A stretch of DNA of 64,000 bases from Carya illinoinensis. Taxonomy: Eukaryota > Streptophyta > Magnoliopsida > Fagales > Juglandaceae. Both the position numbers and the translations under genes were made by a program. This document shows, in pieces, positions 53,238 through 63,735 of the stretch. How positions within the stretch are numbered: position 1 is the stretch's first letter; each line of letters begins with the position of its first letter. The notes beneath the pieces are model-generated. The model searched no databases. It was not told the DNA's origin and saw only the letters and a list, made by a program, of their open reading frames with translations. The stretch spans positions 14,480,001 to 14,544,000 of the forward strand of contig NC_056752.1 in NCBI RefSeq assembly GCF_018687715.1, read 5' to 3'.

Positions 53238-56200
53238 TATAACACCCTACTTAAAAACACCTTAGGACTTGACCAAAGTAACTATGATCCTAGCCAAGTA
53301 GAAGTTGTTATCCTTGACAAAAAGGAAAATTTTGGAGTTTCAGTTGGCAAAGAGACTTGCACCATTGGTTTAGTTAATATTTTTAGATAATTCTAGTGCT
53401 ATATTAATTCTGAGAAAAATGTGCCAAGAGGCCAATGGTAGAATGATAAGTGGCATATTGGAGACTTTCCACCTTGGTTAAAATACTAGATGGATTTGAA
53501 GAAGGCCCAAGAGTTGGTTAAATAGGGGCCCTAGCTTATTAAGATTAGAGGGCTAAGGAAGACTCAAGACCATAGGCCCAACTTGGTAGACGCAACACTA
53601 ATGAGCCCAACTTAGTAAGATCCAAGACTATGGGCTAAACTTAGTAAGACCCAAGACTAAGATCCAACTTAGTGAACAGTTGAGGCCAAGGATAGGCCCA
53701 ATAAATATGAACATGGGGCCCAAGGAAAAGGTCCATTTCAAGGCCCACACAAAAGGATTGAATAATTGGCCCAATTGGAATTCAACAATTGGAGCAAAAG
53801 CTTAGTATTCCTATCACTATTTAAAATATAGACCCATATACACCATACGATTGATTTCCTTTCTTCCCAAAACCCATCCCACACCCCCCCTACAGTTACA
53901 TTCCTAACCATGGTCAGCCTCCATCATGACCTCAAGCTTTCATTCCCAAAAATTCTTCATCAAGCCAATAGTAGTTAGTTTGCAACCTTGAAGACCAATT
54001 CTATCAAGCTTCAAAACTCCATCATTTTTCTGAAATTTTTTGTTCACCTTCCTCACTTGCATTAGATAAACCACAACCCTTGTCATGTAATAAAAAGAAA
54101 TTTCAAAGGCCAGATGAACCCACCAATTGGCACACCTAGTGCAAACTGTTCATCCCTAAACCAAGCCTTTGAAACCATGGCTCTTCAACAAGTTTTCATA
54201 GATTTTTTCTCCACCATTAAACCCTCATCATGTCACCTAATTTTAGAGCTAAAATAAGGCCAAGAAGAGTGTCAAGAATCAAGCCAAAATCTTTACTATA
54301 TTCATCTTGGAAATGGGACTTGACCAAGCCGAACAACCCAAGATTTTTTGAAAATATTTCTACACTAAAACCAGCCACCTCCACATGCCAACATGTCTTC
54401 CATTTATCCCTAAGTAAGTACTTCAAAGTACTCATTTACATGCTTGTCCAATCACCTCCCATGGACAACAAATCGAATGATGAAATGGGTGGGGATCATG
54501 TGCTTACTTGGCTGAAACCTATGCACATTCAACCCTTTCATTTTCTAACCTAAGCCAAATGTCAATAACTCCTACCTTCACACACACCTTGAAAAGATAC
54601 CTAGTAGTGTCTACTATTTATCAAAACAAGCCACAAGGATGAGACAAAGAAGGATTAAAAAACTAGACAGCTTTGGTGAAACCATTTGAATTTGGTCCTA
54701 ACTTCCGAAACCTTTCTAAGCCTGTAGCAATGGCCTTCACCTAGCCCTTGTCCAAAGGATAATCAAGTGATTTATGCAACTATTCAGCTATGCAAGAGAT
54801 GACAAACCTGAAAATGCAATCAAGCACTCCACCACCCACACACACCAATCACCATCAACACTTCACCCTAGTTGTGCACTCCCTCACTCTGCACTCCTCC
54901 CATTAAGTCCTATACCTACCCCCCATTTATCCCTCACTTCCTTAAACACCTTCTTCAAGCATCTCCCTAAGTGTTATTGAGAGCAAAATACTCCTAGTGT
55001 GAGAAAAGAGTGAAACCGTGAGTTTGGGTGAGTGCCTTGGAGAGAAGTGATCTTGAGTGTCTCAAAGGCTACGGTTTGGTGAGTAATCCTACCCTATCTT
55101 TTTTTTTTTTTTTTTTGGTGTTAAATTGACATGTTAGGCTTTAAATTATGCCATGAGAAGGAATAATTGGTTGATCAAGTTATATGAAGTTGAACTTGGG
55201 GCTTGCACACACGGGTTAGATTTGGAGTCTTGCTTGTATAAATTGTTTTGGTATGAGATTTTAGCCATGACGTATCTTGATATGTTATCCTAAGTTTAGC
55301 TAACATCTTGATTAATTGATTGGAGGTTTATAATTGAAGAAAAAAACATGTCATGATAGGTTTATAAGTCAATATCTTGGATTGATCGTCAAGCACATTC
55401 GGTCTCCATTTGTATGAAGGTTATCTTTTGATATCATGATTAATTTTTCCAAATTTTGTGTTGTAAACCTTTAGAAACCTATTATCTTCATGTTAAGAGT
55501 TTAAATGCATAACTTATTTAGGCTTTAGGAGTTCACATGTCAAAGAGAAGCTAGAAACATGTTGCTTATACCCGGTTTGAAAGTTTTGTAATTTATGGTG
55601 TTAATCAATGCATGAATGTTGATGGGAACTTATGTGACCTGAATCTATGTTGTTAACTTGACCTTCGGGCTAGACTTACGATTCACTACATGATGTAATT
55701 CGGTCACACTTGCATCCATAGAAGTTATAGATTTGAAATCACAAAATGGTCACAATGCTTGTCACTGTTTGGATAGAGTTAGCAGAATAGCTGTTTGATT
55801 CTTGCAAATCTAAGATCATATATGGATTTAAAACATGGAAAATATAAAATTTGTACAATTGGGTGAAATTTGGGATCAAAATGCAAATAGTGAAACTTTA
55901 GGGCCTACATGGCAATTTCAGTAAGTATAGAAGCAATTTTGTAAATATTATTTTGAGCCCTCAAATCTAAAAATCTTCCTTAGTTATTTGATTCCTAACA
56001 TAGAAATATCTCTTATTTCAACCACACCATTTCCTAATAACCCAAGAAGTTAGTAAGTTATCTTCTAACTTACTCTTAGATAGTTTATATATGCTTTTTG
56101 TATAAATGTCACATTCATTTTATAAATTTCATTTTGTGCATATAATACCATATGATACATCATTGAGCATTTGATTGCATTTTCTGACTTAGGCATTGGA

Positions 56201-56690
56201 TTTTTTCAATGTAAATTACACCGGAGCCTCTTAACAGTACGTGGACGAACGGTTGCATAGGGGAAGTAGGACACATCCTTAACAACTTACTTACATGACA
56301 TGAGAGGTTTTCACCATTTTAGCAAGTACATAAAAATTTCATTTTTACATGAAGTATACTACATAAGCACGTCATGAAAGACATTTTGAGCATAGCATGA
56401 AAACAAATTTTGTCACAACCTCAAATCCTAGGATGGGGAATTATCATAGTGGAACTCCTCTGTCTACTCTGGAGTGAGTAAAAATGGAGTAGTAACCCCT
56501 TGAGTTGAAAAAAATCCATCAACGGGCTTCGAATTAATTCTTTTTAAAAATACCGAAGCAAAGTTGTATGTCTACTTAATGCTGGTGGGTGCATATTTTA
56601 TTATCATATGTTATGATGATGAAATGTTATGATATCAATCCATCGAGTTATGAGTCTATATAAAATGTAGTTTCAACATGAGTTGTACTA
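53238..56690 (+). mobile_element. Chromovirus-like LTR (solo or partial) inserted in Retand DNA
   Basis: The start TATAACACCCTAC resembles a mutated TGTAACACCC LTR end. The sequence is non-coding throughout. It holds a 29-30 bp tandem repeat (53,571-53,659) and a T18 tract (about 55,100). Its 3' third is homologous to 50,466-50,540 and 51,302 onward. The 3' end is not defined; 56,690 is approximate. Confidence 0.45.
53571..53659. repeat. Three-copy tandem repeat, period 29-30 bp
   Basis: Units begin at 53,571, 53,601 and 53,631. They share GGCCCAACTT/GCCCAACTTAGTAAGA and CCAAGACTA. A partial fourth unit (GATCCAACTTAGTGAACAG) follows. Confidence 0.75.
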
Positions 56691-56980
56691 TAATGTTAGG
56701 AACCATGGTCAAGTCCCCAAATGCTAAGTTTTCCACGCCTTGGTTCTCCTTGGATTGAGGCTAAGTTTTTAGGACTGGTTTGATGTATGGGAATGATGGA
56801 AAATGATGACGGCAGTGATGAAACTCCAATGCATGTGATGGGACCGTGACAATAGTGAGGCACAATAGGGTTGGTGCCACTTTGGTGTTTTCCTATGGTT
56901 TGGAGTATGGAATGGCTCTTAGGGTTGGTGACCTGTAGGATGAGATCCAGAAGTGTAGGAAGTGTTTCAGGGTTTGTGGG
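56691..56980. other. Unassigned DNA flanking the copia element on the left
   Basis: No coding region. It ends in GTGGG, the left target copy of the copia insertion, and should be continuous with 62,424 onward before that insertion. It may be the distal part of the minus-strand chromovirus LTR at 62,424-63,721. Confidence 0.4.
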
Positions 56981-58316
56981 TGTTGAACCCAAGGTTTCAA
57001 GTTTTGTGTAATTATATATTTACACATGGATTTTGATGATAAAAAATGAATTCAAAGAATAAAGGAGTTTCAAATTCAAGTTGTCTACACAATGAAGTCA
57101 AGCACATCAAGGAAACAAGTATGAGCAAGAAGGGAACAAGTTCACATTACAGTCATAGAGTAATATTGTAAATCTCTTAAAAATTCGAAATTAGGATTAA
57201 GGCTCAAAATTAATATTTTATCATAAAGCATTAAAAGACATTTTCTACATGTGCATGAATATTTTGAAAATTAAATTTTAAAATTTTAAAAGATTGATTG
57301 TAATCTTTCACATGTGCATACCTTGATTAAAGGGTTGAATTTTGAAAATATTAAAGATGATTGATTATCATCTTTCACATGTGCATGTTTTATTTGAATA
57401 TTTTCAAAAGTGATTGATGCTTTTTTTGACTTATGCAAAAGGTAGATGTTTTTGTTTGAAAAATTTGAAAAGTAAAGTGTGCTCCTTTTGTCATATGCAA
57501 AAAGTAAAAGATTAGGTTTGAAATATTTGAAAAGTAAAGTGTGCTCCTTTTGTCATATGCCAAAAGTAAAAGATTATGTTTGAAGTTTTTGAAAAATGAA
57601 TGATGTTGTCTTTGACAATTGAAAAAGAAGAACCTTTTATTTGATTTTTTTTTTAAAGTGAATGATGTTGTCTTTCACATGTGAATCTTTTTAAATTTGA
57701 ATATGAAATCTCATATGCCTATAAATAGATCATTTGAGAACTTCATATTCATAACACCAAGAGCATATAACATTCATTCAAAGCTTTCATTCTCTCTTTT
57801 TTAAGCATTGAGCCTTAATCCTTGTTCATTTTGAGAGAGATATAGTTTGCGCTGTATTGTTCTTATTTCACTCATTGGAGAGTGTTTTTTGATAACCTAC
57901 TCACTATCAGCTCTTGTATCAGAAAAAGGGTTTGTATAACCCTTATGCGTGTAGAAAGTGTTCTACACAGGGAATAGTTGAATCACCACTTGTAAGGTGA
58001 TTGCAAGTGTAGAGGGTGTTCTACACGGATCCTTTGTAGCGGTGTTGTTCAAAGGTGTAATAGGTTTCTATCTCCACCTGAAAGAGGTTGAATAGTGAAT
58101 TTGGAAATCCTCAAGGGGTAGCTTGAGGCGAGGACGTAGGTAGTGGGGCCAAACTTCGTTAACATACTGAGTTTGCTTCTCTCTTACCCTTACTCTTTAT
58201 ATTTATTGTTATTTCATATTTTGTTTATATTTTATATTGTATATTTGATTTATAATTGTTATTTTTTTAATACAACTCAATTCACCACCCCTCTTGTGTT
58301 AGTCATCTGGGTAACA
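56981..58316 (+). repeat. 5' LTR of the copia element
   Basis: 1,336 bp from TGTTGAACCC to GTAACA. Compared with the 3' LTR it has an extra block at about 57,290-57,372, one copy fewer of the 62 bp repeat, and an extra AATTGAAAAAGAAGAACC-containing segment near 57,617-57,690. Confidence 0.9.
57467..57590 (+). repeat. 62 bp LTR minisatellite, two copies
   Basis: GAAAAGTAAAGTGTGCTCC begins units at about 57,467 and 57,529. The 3' LTR has three units, at about 61,575, 61,638 and 61,700. Confidence 0.8.
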
Positions 58317-58318
58317 AT

Positions 58319-58330
58319 TGGTATCAGAGC
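58319..58330 (+). promoter_or_regulatory. Primer binding site, initiator tRNA-Met
   Basis: TGGTATCAGAGC is a perfect 12-base complement to the 3' end of initiator tRNA-Met, 2 bp after the 5' LTR. It would prime minus-strand cDNA synthesis. Confidence 0.93.
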
Positions 58331-58375
58331 TAAGAGCTCTATTATAAGATTAACTATCTTTTGAGTTAAGATCTT

Positions 58376-59330
58376 ATGGCTAACATTGCAGCTTCATTTG
58401 GTGAAGGTTAATCTAGCAGTCGGCCTCCACTCTTTTGTGGAGATAATTACTCATTCTGGAAAGTTAGAATAAGAATATTCCTTCAGACTCAAGGTCGAGA
58501 AATCTGGAAATGCATTGTAAATGGACCTTATATTCCAACAAAAATGGTTAATGGAGTAAAGGTTAAAAACGAAGAAGAAGAGTTTGATCGTGAAGACGAT
58601 AGACTTTATACTTTGAATTTAACTGCTATGAATTTATTATTTAATGCTCTCAATAGAAATGAGTTTAATAGAATAATGATTTGTGCTACGGCAAAAGAAA
58701 TTTGGGATAAGTTGGAAGTTACTTATGAAGGAACTTCGTAAGTCAATGAATCAAAAATTTATATTCTTACTAATGAATATGAAATGTTTAAGATGAATGA
58801 TGATGAATTTATTTCTAGTATGCACACTTGTTTTACTAACATCATAAACAACTTGACAGATCTTGGCAAAGTTTATTCCAAGGTGGAGATAGTAAGAAAA
58901 ATTCTCAACTCTCTACCAAAACGCTGGGAATCAAAAGTGACAGCGATTCTTGAAGCTAGAGACCTCAAGAAGCTCGAAGTGAATGAACTCATCGGGTCAC
59001 TTATCACCCATGAGTACACATTGAAAAGAGGAGAAGAAGAAGGAAAGCCAAAAAAGAGCTTGGCACTTAAAGTTGTTCCTCATGAAAGTGAAAGTGATGA
59101 AGATGAGGAAAATGAAGACAAAGATGAAGAAGTTGAGATGATAACAAGAAGAATTCAGATGTTCTTAAGAAAAATAAAACTCCTCCGAGGAAATCCTTCA
59201 AAAAGTTTTCCAAGAAAGACTCAGGTAAAAATGATACTTTAATTTGTTATAAATGCAATAAGCCTGGTCATATCAAGTCAGATTGTCCTCTGCTAAAGAA
59301 AGATCGAAACAAGGGCAAGAAAACAATGAA
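58376..59330 (+). pseudogene. Copia gag with zinc knuckle (broken)
   Basis: ATG at 58,376 starts MANIAASFGEG, then a TAA (58,409). The same frame continues SSRPPLFCGDNYSFWKVRIR, LNLTAMNLLFNALNRNEFNR, AKEIWDKLEVTYEGTS, TAA (58,739), VNESKIYILTNEYEMFKMND, IVRKILNSLPKRWESKVTAI and LIGSLITHEYTLKR. This is the UBN2-type copia gag domain. A frame shift near 59,160-59,175 precedes the zinc knuckle CYKCNKPGHIKSDC (about 59,250-59,292). Both stops are one C-to-T step from the Gln codon expected there. The protein would form the virus-like particle. Confidence 0.85.
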
Positions 59331-60060
59331 AGCTACATGGGATGATGATTCAAGTAGCTCAGATAGTGAAGAAAGCAATGGAGAATCAGCAAATCTTTAT
59401 CTTATGGCTAAAGATGACATTGAGGTAAAAAATCTTGATAATATAATGAAGATCCTTCATATGAAAAATTGTAAAATGTTTTAGAAAATATATATGAGGA
59501 ATTTGAAAAATTGGGTATCAAGTATACTACTTTGAAAAAGAAAAATTCTTCTTTAACAAACGAAATTGATATTTTAAGAAAAGAAAGTATCATTTTGAAA
59601 GATGAAAATCTTGAGTTGAATAAGAAGAAAACCGATTTAGAAAATATTGTTGAAAGCTTTACGAATGGAAAAAGAAATTTTGAAAAACTTCTTGGTAGTC
59701 AAATATGTGTTTTTGACCAGGCAGGCTTGAGATATATGCCAAAACAAAAATACAAATCTTATAAAAATTTCTTTGATAATCCTTCTACATCAAAGACCAA
59801 TATTCAAAATTCTTTTCATAAAAATAATTTTGTCAAAAAAAATATTATTATAATCATTCAAGTTCTTCATATATGTCACATACTATTTGCAATTTCTGTA
59901 ATAGAAATGGTCATAATTATCATACTTGTCTTATTAGAAGAAATCATACAATGACTATTAGGGCCATATGGGTACCTAAAAATCTTGTTTCTTCTAATAC
60001 TAATAAATAAAGGACCCAAAGAACTTGGGTGCCAAGAAAAATCATTTTAATTGTTTTTAT
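59331..60060 (+). pseudogene. Copia gag-pol linker: acidic, coiled-coil and second zinc knuckle
   Basis: A Ser/Asp/Glu-rich segment (DDDSSSSDSEESNGES) leads, after a frame change near 59,480, to a coiled coil: YEEFEKLGIKYTTLKKKNSS, then LTNEIDILRKES. Near 59,838-59,850 an A-rich run shifts the frame. In the restored frame a second knuckle, CNFCNRNGHNYHTC (59,889-59,931), is followed by IWVPKN and TWVPRK with a TAA between. Two zinc knuckles and WVPK repeats are typical of Sirevirus-like copia elements. Confidence 0.7.
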
Positions 60061-60098
60061 AGGTCTGCATGAAGTCATCCACGAGCAAAAAAAAATAG

Positions 60099-60698
60099 TT
60101 TTTAGATAGTGGATATTCAATAAACATGACGAGAGACAAGACTAAGTTTTTTGATCTTAAATCTAAAGAAGAAGGACACGTAACATTTGGAGACAACTCA
60201 AAAGGGAAGATTGTGGGAATAGGTAAAATTGGTAATGAATTTTCTCTCATAGTTGAAGATGTTCTACTTGTTGAAGGTCTAAAACATAATCTTTTGAGCA
60301 TAAATCAATTATGTGATAAAAGATTTACAGTTACTTTCAAAATGGATAAGTGCATTATTTTGAATGATCGTGATTGTAATATTTGTTTTATTGCTTTTAG
60401 AAGTAATAATGTTTATACAATCGATTTTAAAGAAATTACCTCACAAGATGCTATTTGCTTTTCAGCTCAAAATGAAACTAATTGGCTATGGCATAGAAGA
60501 TTAGGTCATGCTAATATGGAACTTATTTCGAAACTTTCTAAAAATGATCTTGTGAGAGATTTACCAAAAATAAATTTTCTTAAAAACAAAATTTGTGATG
60601 CATGCCAATTTGGTAAACAAACAAAAACTTCTTTTAAAATCAAGAAACATATTTCCACTACTAGACCATTGCAACTGATACACATGGATCTTTTTTAG
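60099..60698 (+). pseudogene. Copia protease and integrase zinc domain
   Basis: FLDSGYSINM (60,099 onward) holds the aspartic protease DSG triad (60,105-60,113). The codon before it is TAG at 60,096 where Trp is usual, a G-to-A change. VTFGDNSKGKIVGIGKIG and GLKHNLLSINQLCDKRF follow. The integrase zinc domain shows WLWHRRLGHANMELISKLS and CDACQFGKQTKTSF. The first catalytic Asp lies in LIHMDLF, immediately followed by a TAG and a one-base frame shift at about 60,696. Confidence 0.85.
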
Positions 60699-61137
60699 AC
60701 CAAATTGAGTTGCAAGTCTAGGAGGAAAATATTATGCATTTGTTATTGTTGATGATTTCTCTAGATATACTTGGCTCATCTCTCTTGCTCATAAAGATGA
60801 GGTACATAATACATTTACCAAGTTATGCAAGAGAATTCAAAATGAAAAGGAATATACTATTTCAAGTATTCAAAGTGATAGGGGAAAAGAGTTTGTTAAT
60901 AAAAATATAAAAACATTTTGTGATGAAAATGGTTTTGTACATAATTTTTCTGTTCCTCGAACTCCTCAACAAAATGGGGTAGTAGAGAGGAAAAATAGAT
61001 CTCTTCAAGAGATGGCAAGAACAATACTCAATGAGAATAATTTGCCTAATTATTTTTGGGCCGAAGCGGTAAGTACTGTATGTTATATTATAAATAGAGT
61101 TATGCTAAGGTCTAAATTAGATAAAACCCCCTATGAA
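60699..61137 (+). pseudogene. Copia integrase catalytic core, cut at TPYE
   Basis: After the shift the frame reads VASLGGKYYAFVIVDDFSRY, TWLISLAHKDEV, SIQSDRGKEFVNKN (second Asp), PRTPQQNGVVERKNRSLQEM (catalytic Glu) and YFWAEAVSTVCYIINRVMLR. It stops at KTPYE. In intact copia elements another 500 or so residues, including RT and RNase H, follow; here the polypurine tract is next. Confidence 0.85.
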
Positions 61138-61138
61138 C

Positions 61139-61152
61139 AAAAAAGGGGAGAT
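61139..61152 (+). promoter_or_regulatory. Polypurine tract
   Basis: AAAAAAGGGGAGAT ends at the base before the 3' LTR start TGTTGAACCC, the normal place for the plus-strand primer. Confidence 0.85.
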
Positions 61153-62423
61153 TGTTGAACCCAAGGTTTCAAGTTTTGTGTAATTATATATTTACACATG
61201 GATTTTGATGATAACAAATGAATTCAAAGAATAAAGGAGTTTCAAGTTCAAGTTGTCTACAAAATGGAGTTAAGCACATCAAGGAAACAAGCATGAGTAA
61301 GACAGGAACAAGTTCACATTACAGTCATAGAGTAATATTGTAAATCTCTTAAAAATTCGAAATTAAGATTAAGGCTCAAAATCAATATTTTATCATAAAG
61401 CATTAAAATACATTTTCCACATGTGCATAAATATTTTGAAAATTAAATTTTAAAATTTTAAAAGATGATTGATTGTCATCTTTCACATGTGCATGTTTTA
61501 TTTGAATATTTTCAAAAGTGATTGATGCTTTTTTTAACTTATGCAAAAGGTAAATGTTTTTGTTTGAAATATTTGAAAAGTAAAGTGTGCGCCTTTTGTC
61601 ATATACAAAAAGTAAAAAGATTAGGTTTGAAAAATTTGAAAAGTAAAGTGTGCTCCTTTTGTCATATGCAAAAAGTAAAAGATTAGGTTTGAAATATTTG
61701 AAAAGTAAAGTGTGCTCCTTTTGTCATATGCCAAAAGTAAAAGATTAGGTTTGAAGTTTTTGAAAAATGAATGATGTTGTCTTTGACATGTGAATCTTTT
61801 TAAATTTGAATATGAAATCTCATATGCCTATAAATAGATCATTTGGGAGCTTCACATTCACAACACCAAGAGCATATAACATTCATTCAAAGCTTTCATT
61901 CTCTCTTTTCTAAGCATTGAGCCTTAATCCTTATTCATTTTGAGAAAGATATAGTTTGACCTGTATTGTTCTTATTTCACTCATTGATGAGTGTTTTCTG
62001 ATAACCTACCCACTATCAGCTCTTGTATCAGAAAAAGGGTGTGTATAACCCTTGTGCGTGTAGAAAGTGTTCTACATAGGGAATAGTTGAATCACCACGT
62101 GTAAGGTGATTGCAAGCGTAGAGGGTGTTCTACACGGATCCTTTGTAGTGGTGTTGTTCAAAGGTGTAATAGGTTTCTATCTCCACCTGAAGGAGATTGA
62201 ATAGTGAATTTGGGAATCCTCAAGGGGTAGCTTGAGGCGAGGACGTAGGCAGTGGGGCCGAACCTCATTAACATACTGAGTTTGCTTCTCTCTTACCCTT
62301 ACTCTTTATATTTATTGTTATTTCATATTTTGTTTATATTTTATATTTTATATTTGATTTATAATTGTTATTTTTTTAATACAACTCAATTCACCCCCTC
62401 TTGTGTTAGTCATCTAGGTAACA
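61153..62423 (+). repeat. 3' LTR of the copia element
   Basis: 1,271 bp, TGTTGAACCC to GTAACA, collinear with the 5' LTR except for loss of about 80 bp matching 57,290-57,372, one additional copy of the 62 bp repeat and loss of an internal segment after GTTGTCTTTGACA. Confidence 0.9.
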
Positions 62424-63721
62424 ATGGGAATTCGGCTAGGGTAAGAAAAGATAGGATCTCTAGGGTTTAAATGGGTTTAAGTAGATCCTAAGATTTAGGA
62501 ATTGGAGGCTAGGATTAGGGTTTCCTAAAATGTAGGAAATCCCTATAGAAATTAAGGTTTACGGCTAGGCTTGTTGGAGGCAATAGATCTATAATAGATC
62601 TAGGGTTTTGTGGCTTTATGGATGATGGAATATGGATCTATGGAGGCTTATGAAGTGTTTGATAGGTGAGAAAGTGTACGAAAAGGATAGGAAATTATAG
62701 ATCTAGGCTATAGCATGTGAGAATTGTAGATCTATGGAAGTGGGAATGTGTTGGGCATGATTGATGATTAGGAGATGGGAATTATGCAAGAAAAATGATG
62801 AACACGATGGAAATATGATGAACACGCATGAAAACTCAACTCCAATTCAAGAATTACACCAAGATGAAAGAATACCTCATATATTGATAAATTGAATCAC
62901 ACATATTCAATGAATTGCAAGGTGATGATCCTCTCTTTAGGATTCATGAATTTCACACAAAAAGCCCAAATGCAAAGGCACCAAAATATGATCTCCTAAA
63001 CAAATAATCTCCCTCTAAGATAATTGCCAAAAGATATAAATGAAATGACTAAAGGTCCTATTTATAGAGCTTACAAATTGGAAACCCCCAAAAGATCCCT
63101 AGCGAAATAAATAAATAAACAAAGCAAATAAATAAAATAATAAATGGATAAATGGCCCTATGACCATGACATGCATGGCCCATGGTGGGCTGGTGTATTG
63201 CATGGCCCACAATTGGGCTAGTCTTGGTCTGGTCCGATGGCTGGCTGCATGGCATGGCATTGTACCATGCGTTGGTCTGGTGGTGGGCACGGCATGGCGT
63301 TGTGCGTGGCCCGCTGATGGTGGCATGGCATGGTGCCAAGCCTAGGACTGATGGTGGGCATAGGGTGGTGCCATATAACTGCTATGAGGCCCAATCAAGT
63401 GGCTTAGTCACTGGTCCTCCATGGCCAGGGTTGGTGGCCTGGGCGATGGGCATGTATGGCCCAAGCTAATGGTCTGGGCGCTGGGGCTACAAGGCACGGG
63501 CTGGACCCTTGCTCTAGATGGCACGCCTGTGAGGGCACGCCACAAACCTCGTTATGTGGTGCTGCACATAGGGACTGCGTGCTGCCAATAGCCTCCATGG
63601 GCGCTTGTTGTGTGTCCCGACCTTATCCAAGGTATGCATGCAAGCTAGCCATTTAACTGTCCTGACCCTCCAAGAGCTGTGTTGAGATGTGTTCCCGGGC
63701 AATCCTCCTAGGGTTGTGACA
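62424..63721 (-). mobile_element. 3' LTR of a minus-strand chromovirus
   Basis: On the minus strand the LTR starts TGTCACAACCCTAGGAGG at 63,721, directly after a purine tract. A TATA box (TATAAATA, 63,059-63,066) lies about 655 bp inside, so the part to about 63,060 is U3. The U3 is GC-rich with GGCATGG repeats (63,170-63,350). Downstream leader-like sequence runs to the copia insertion at 62,423 and may continue left of it. The U3 end is homologous to 870-1,234. Confidence 0.7.
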
Positions 63722-63735
63722 TTCCCCCTCCCTTC
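63722..63735 (-). promoter_or_regulatory. Polypurine tract of the chromovirus
   Basis: On the minus strand GAAGGGAGGGGGAA lies immediately before TGTCACAACC, the LTR start. It overlaps the last codons of the polyprotein. Confidence 0.75.

Larger units (their letters stand above)
56981..62423 (+). mobile_element. Ty1/copia retrotransposon with two LTRs but lacking RT-RNase H
   Basis: The LTRs are 56,981-58,316 and 61,153-62,423, both TGTT...AACA. A perfect tRNA-iMet primer site follows the 5' LTR and a purine tract precedes the 3' LTR. Between them lie gag, protease and integrase, but integrase ends at TPYE (about 61,137) and the purine tract follows directly. The whole RT-RNase H part is deleted. 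Flanks GTGGG and ATGGG are a 4 of 5 target duplication. The LTRs are very similar apart from repeat-number changes, so insertion is relatively recent. Lineage is probably Sirevirus/Maximus-like, from gag, the two zinc knuckles and the WVPK motif, but this is tentative. Confidence 0.9.

Noticed and set aside
63058..63469. Overlapping ORFs in the GGCATGG-rich stretch
   Set aside because: Both strands are open because of GC-rich repeats inside the U3 of the minus-strand chromovirus LTR.
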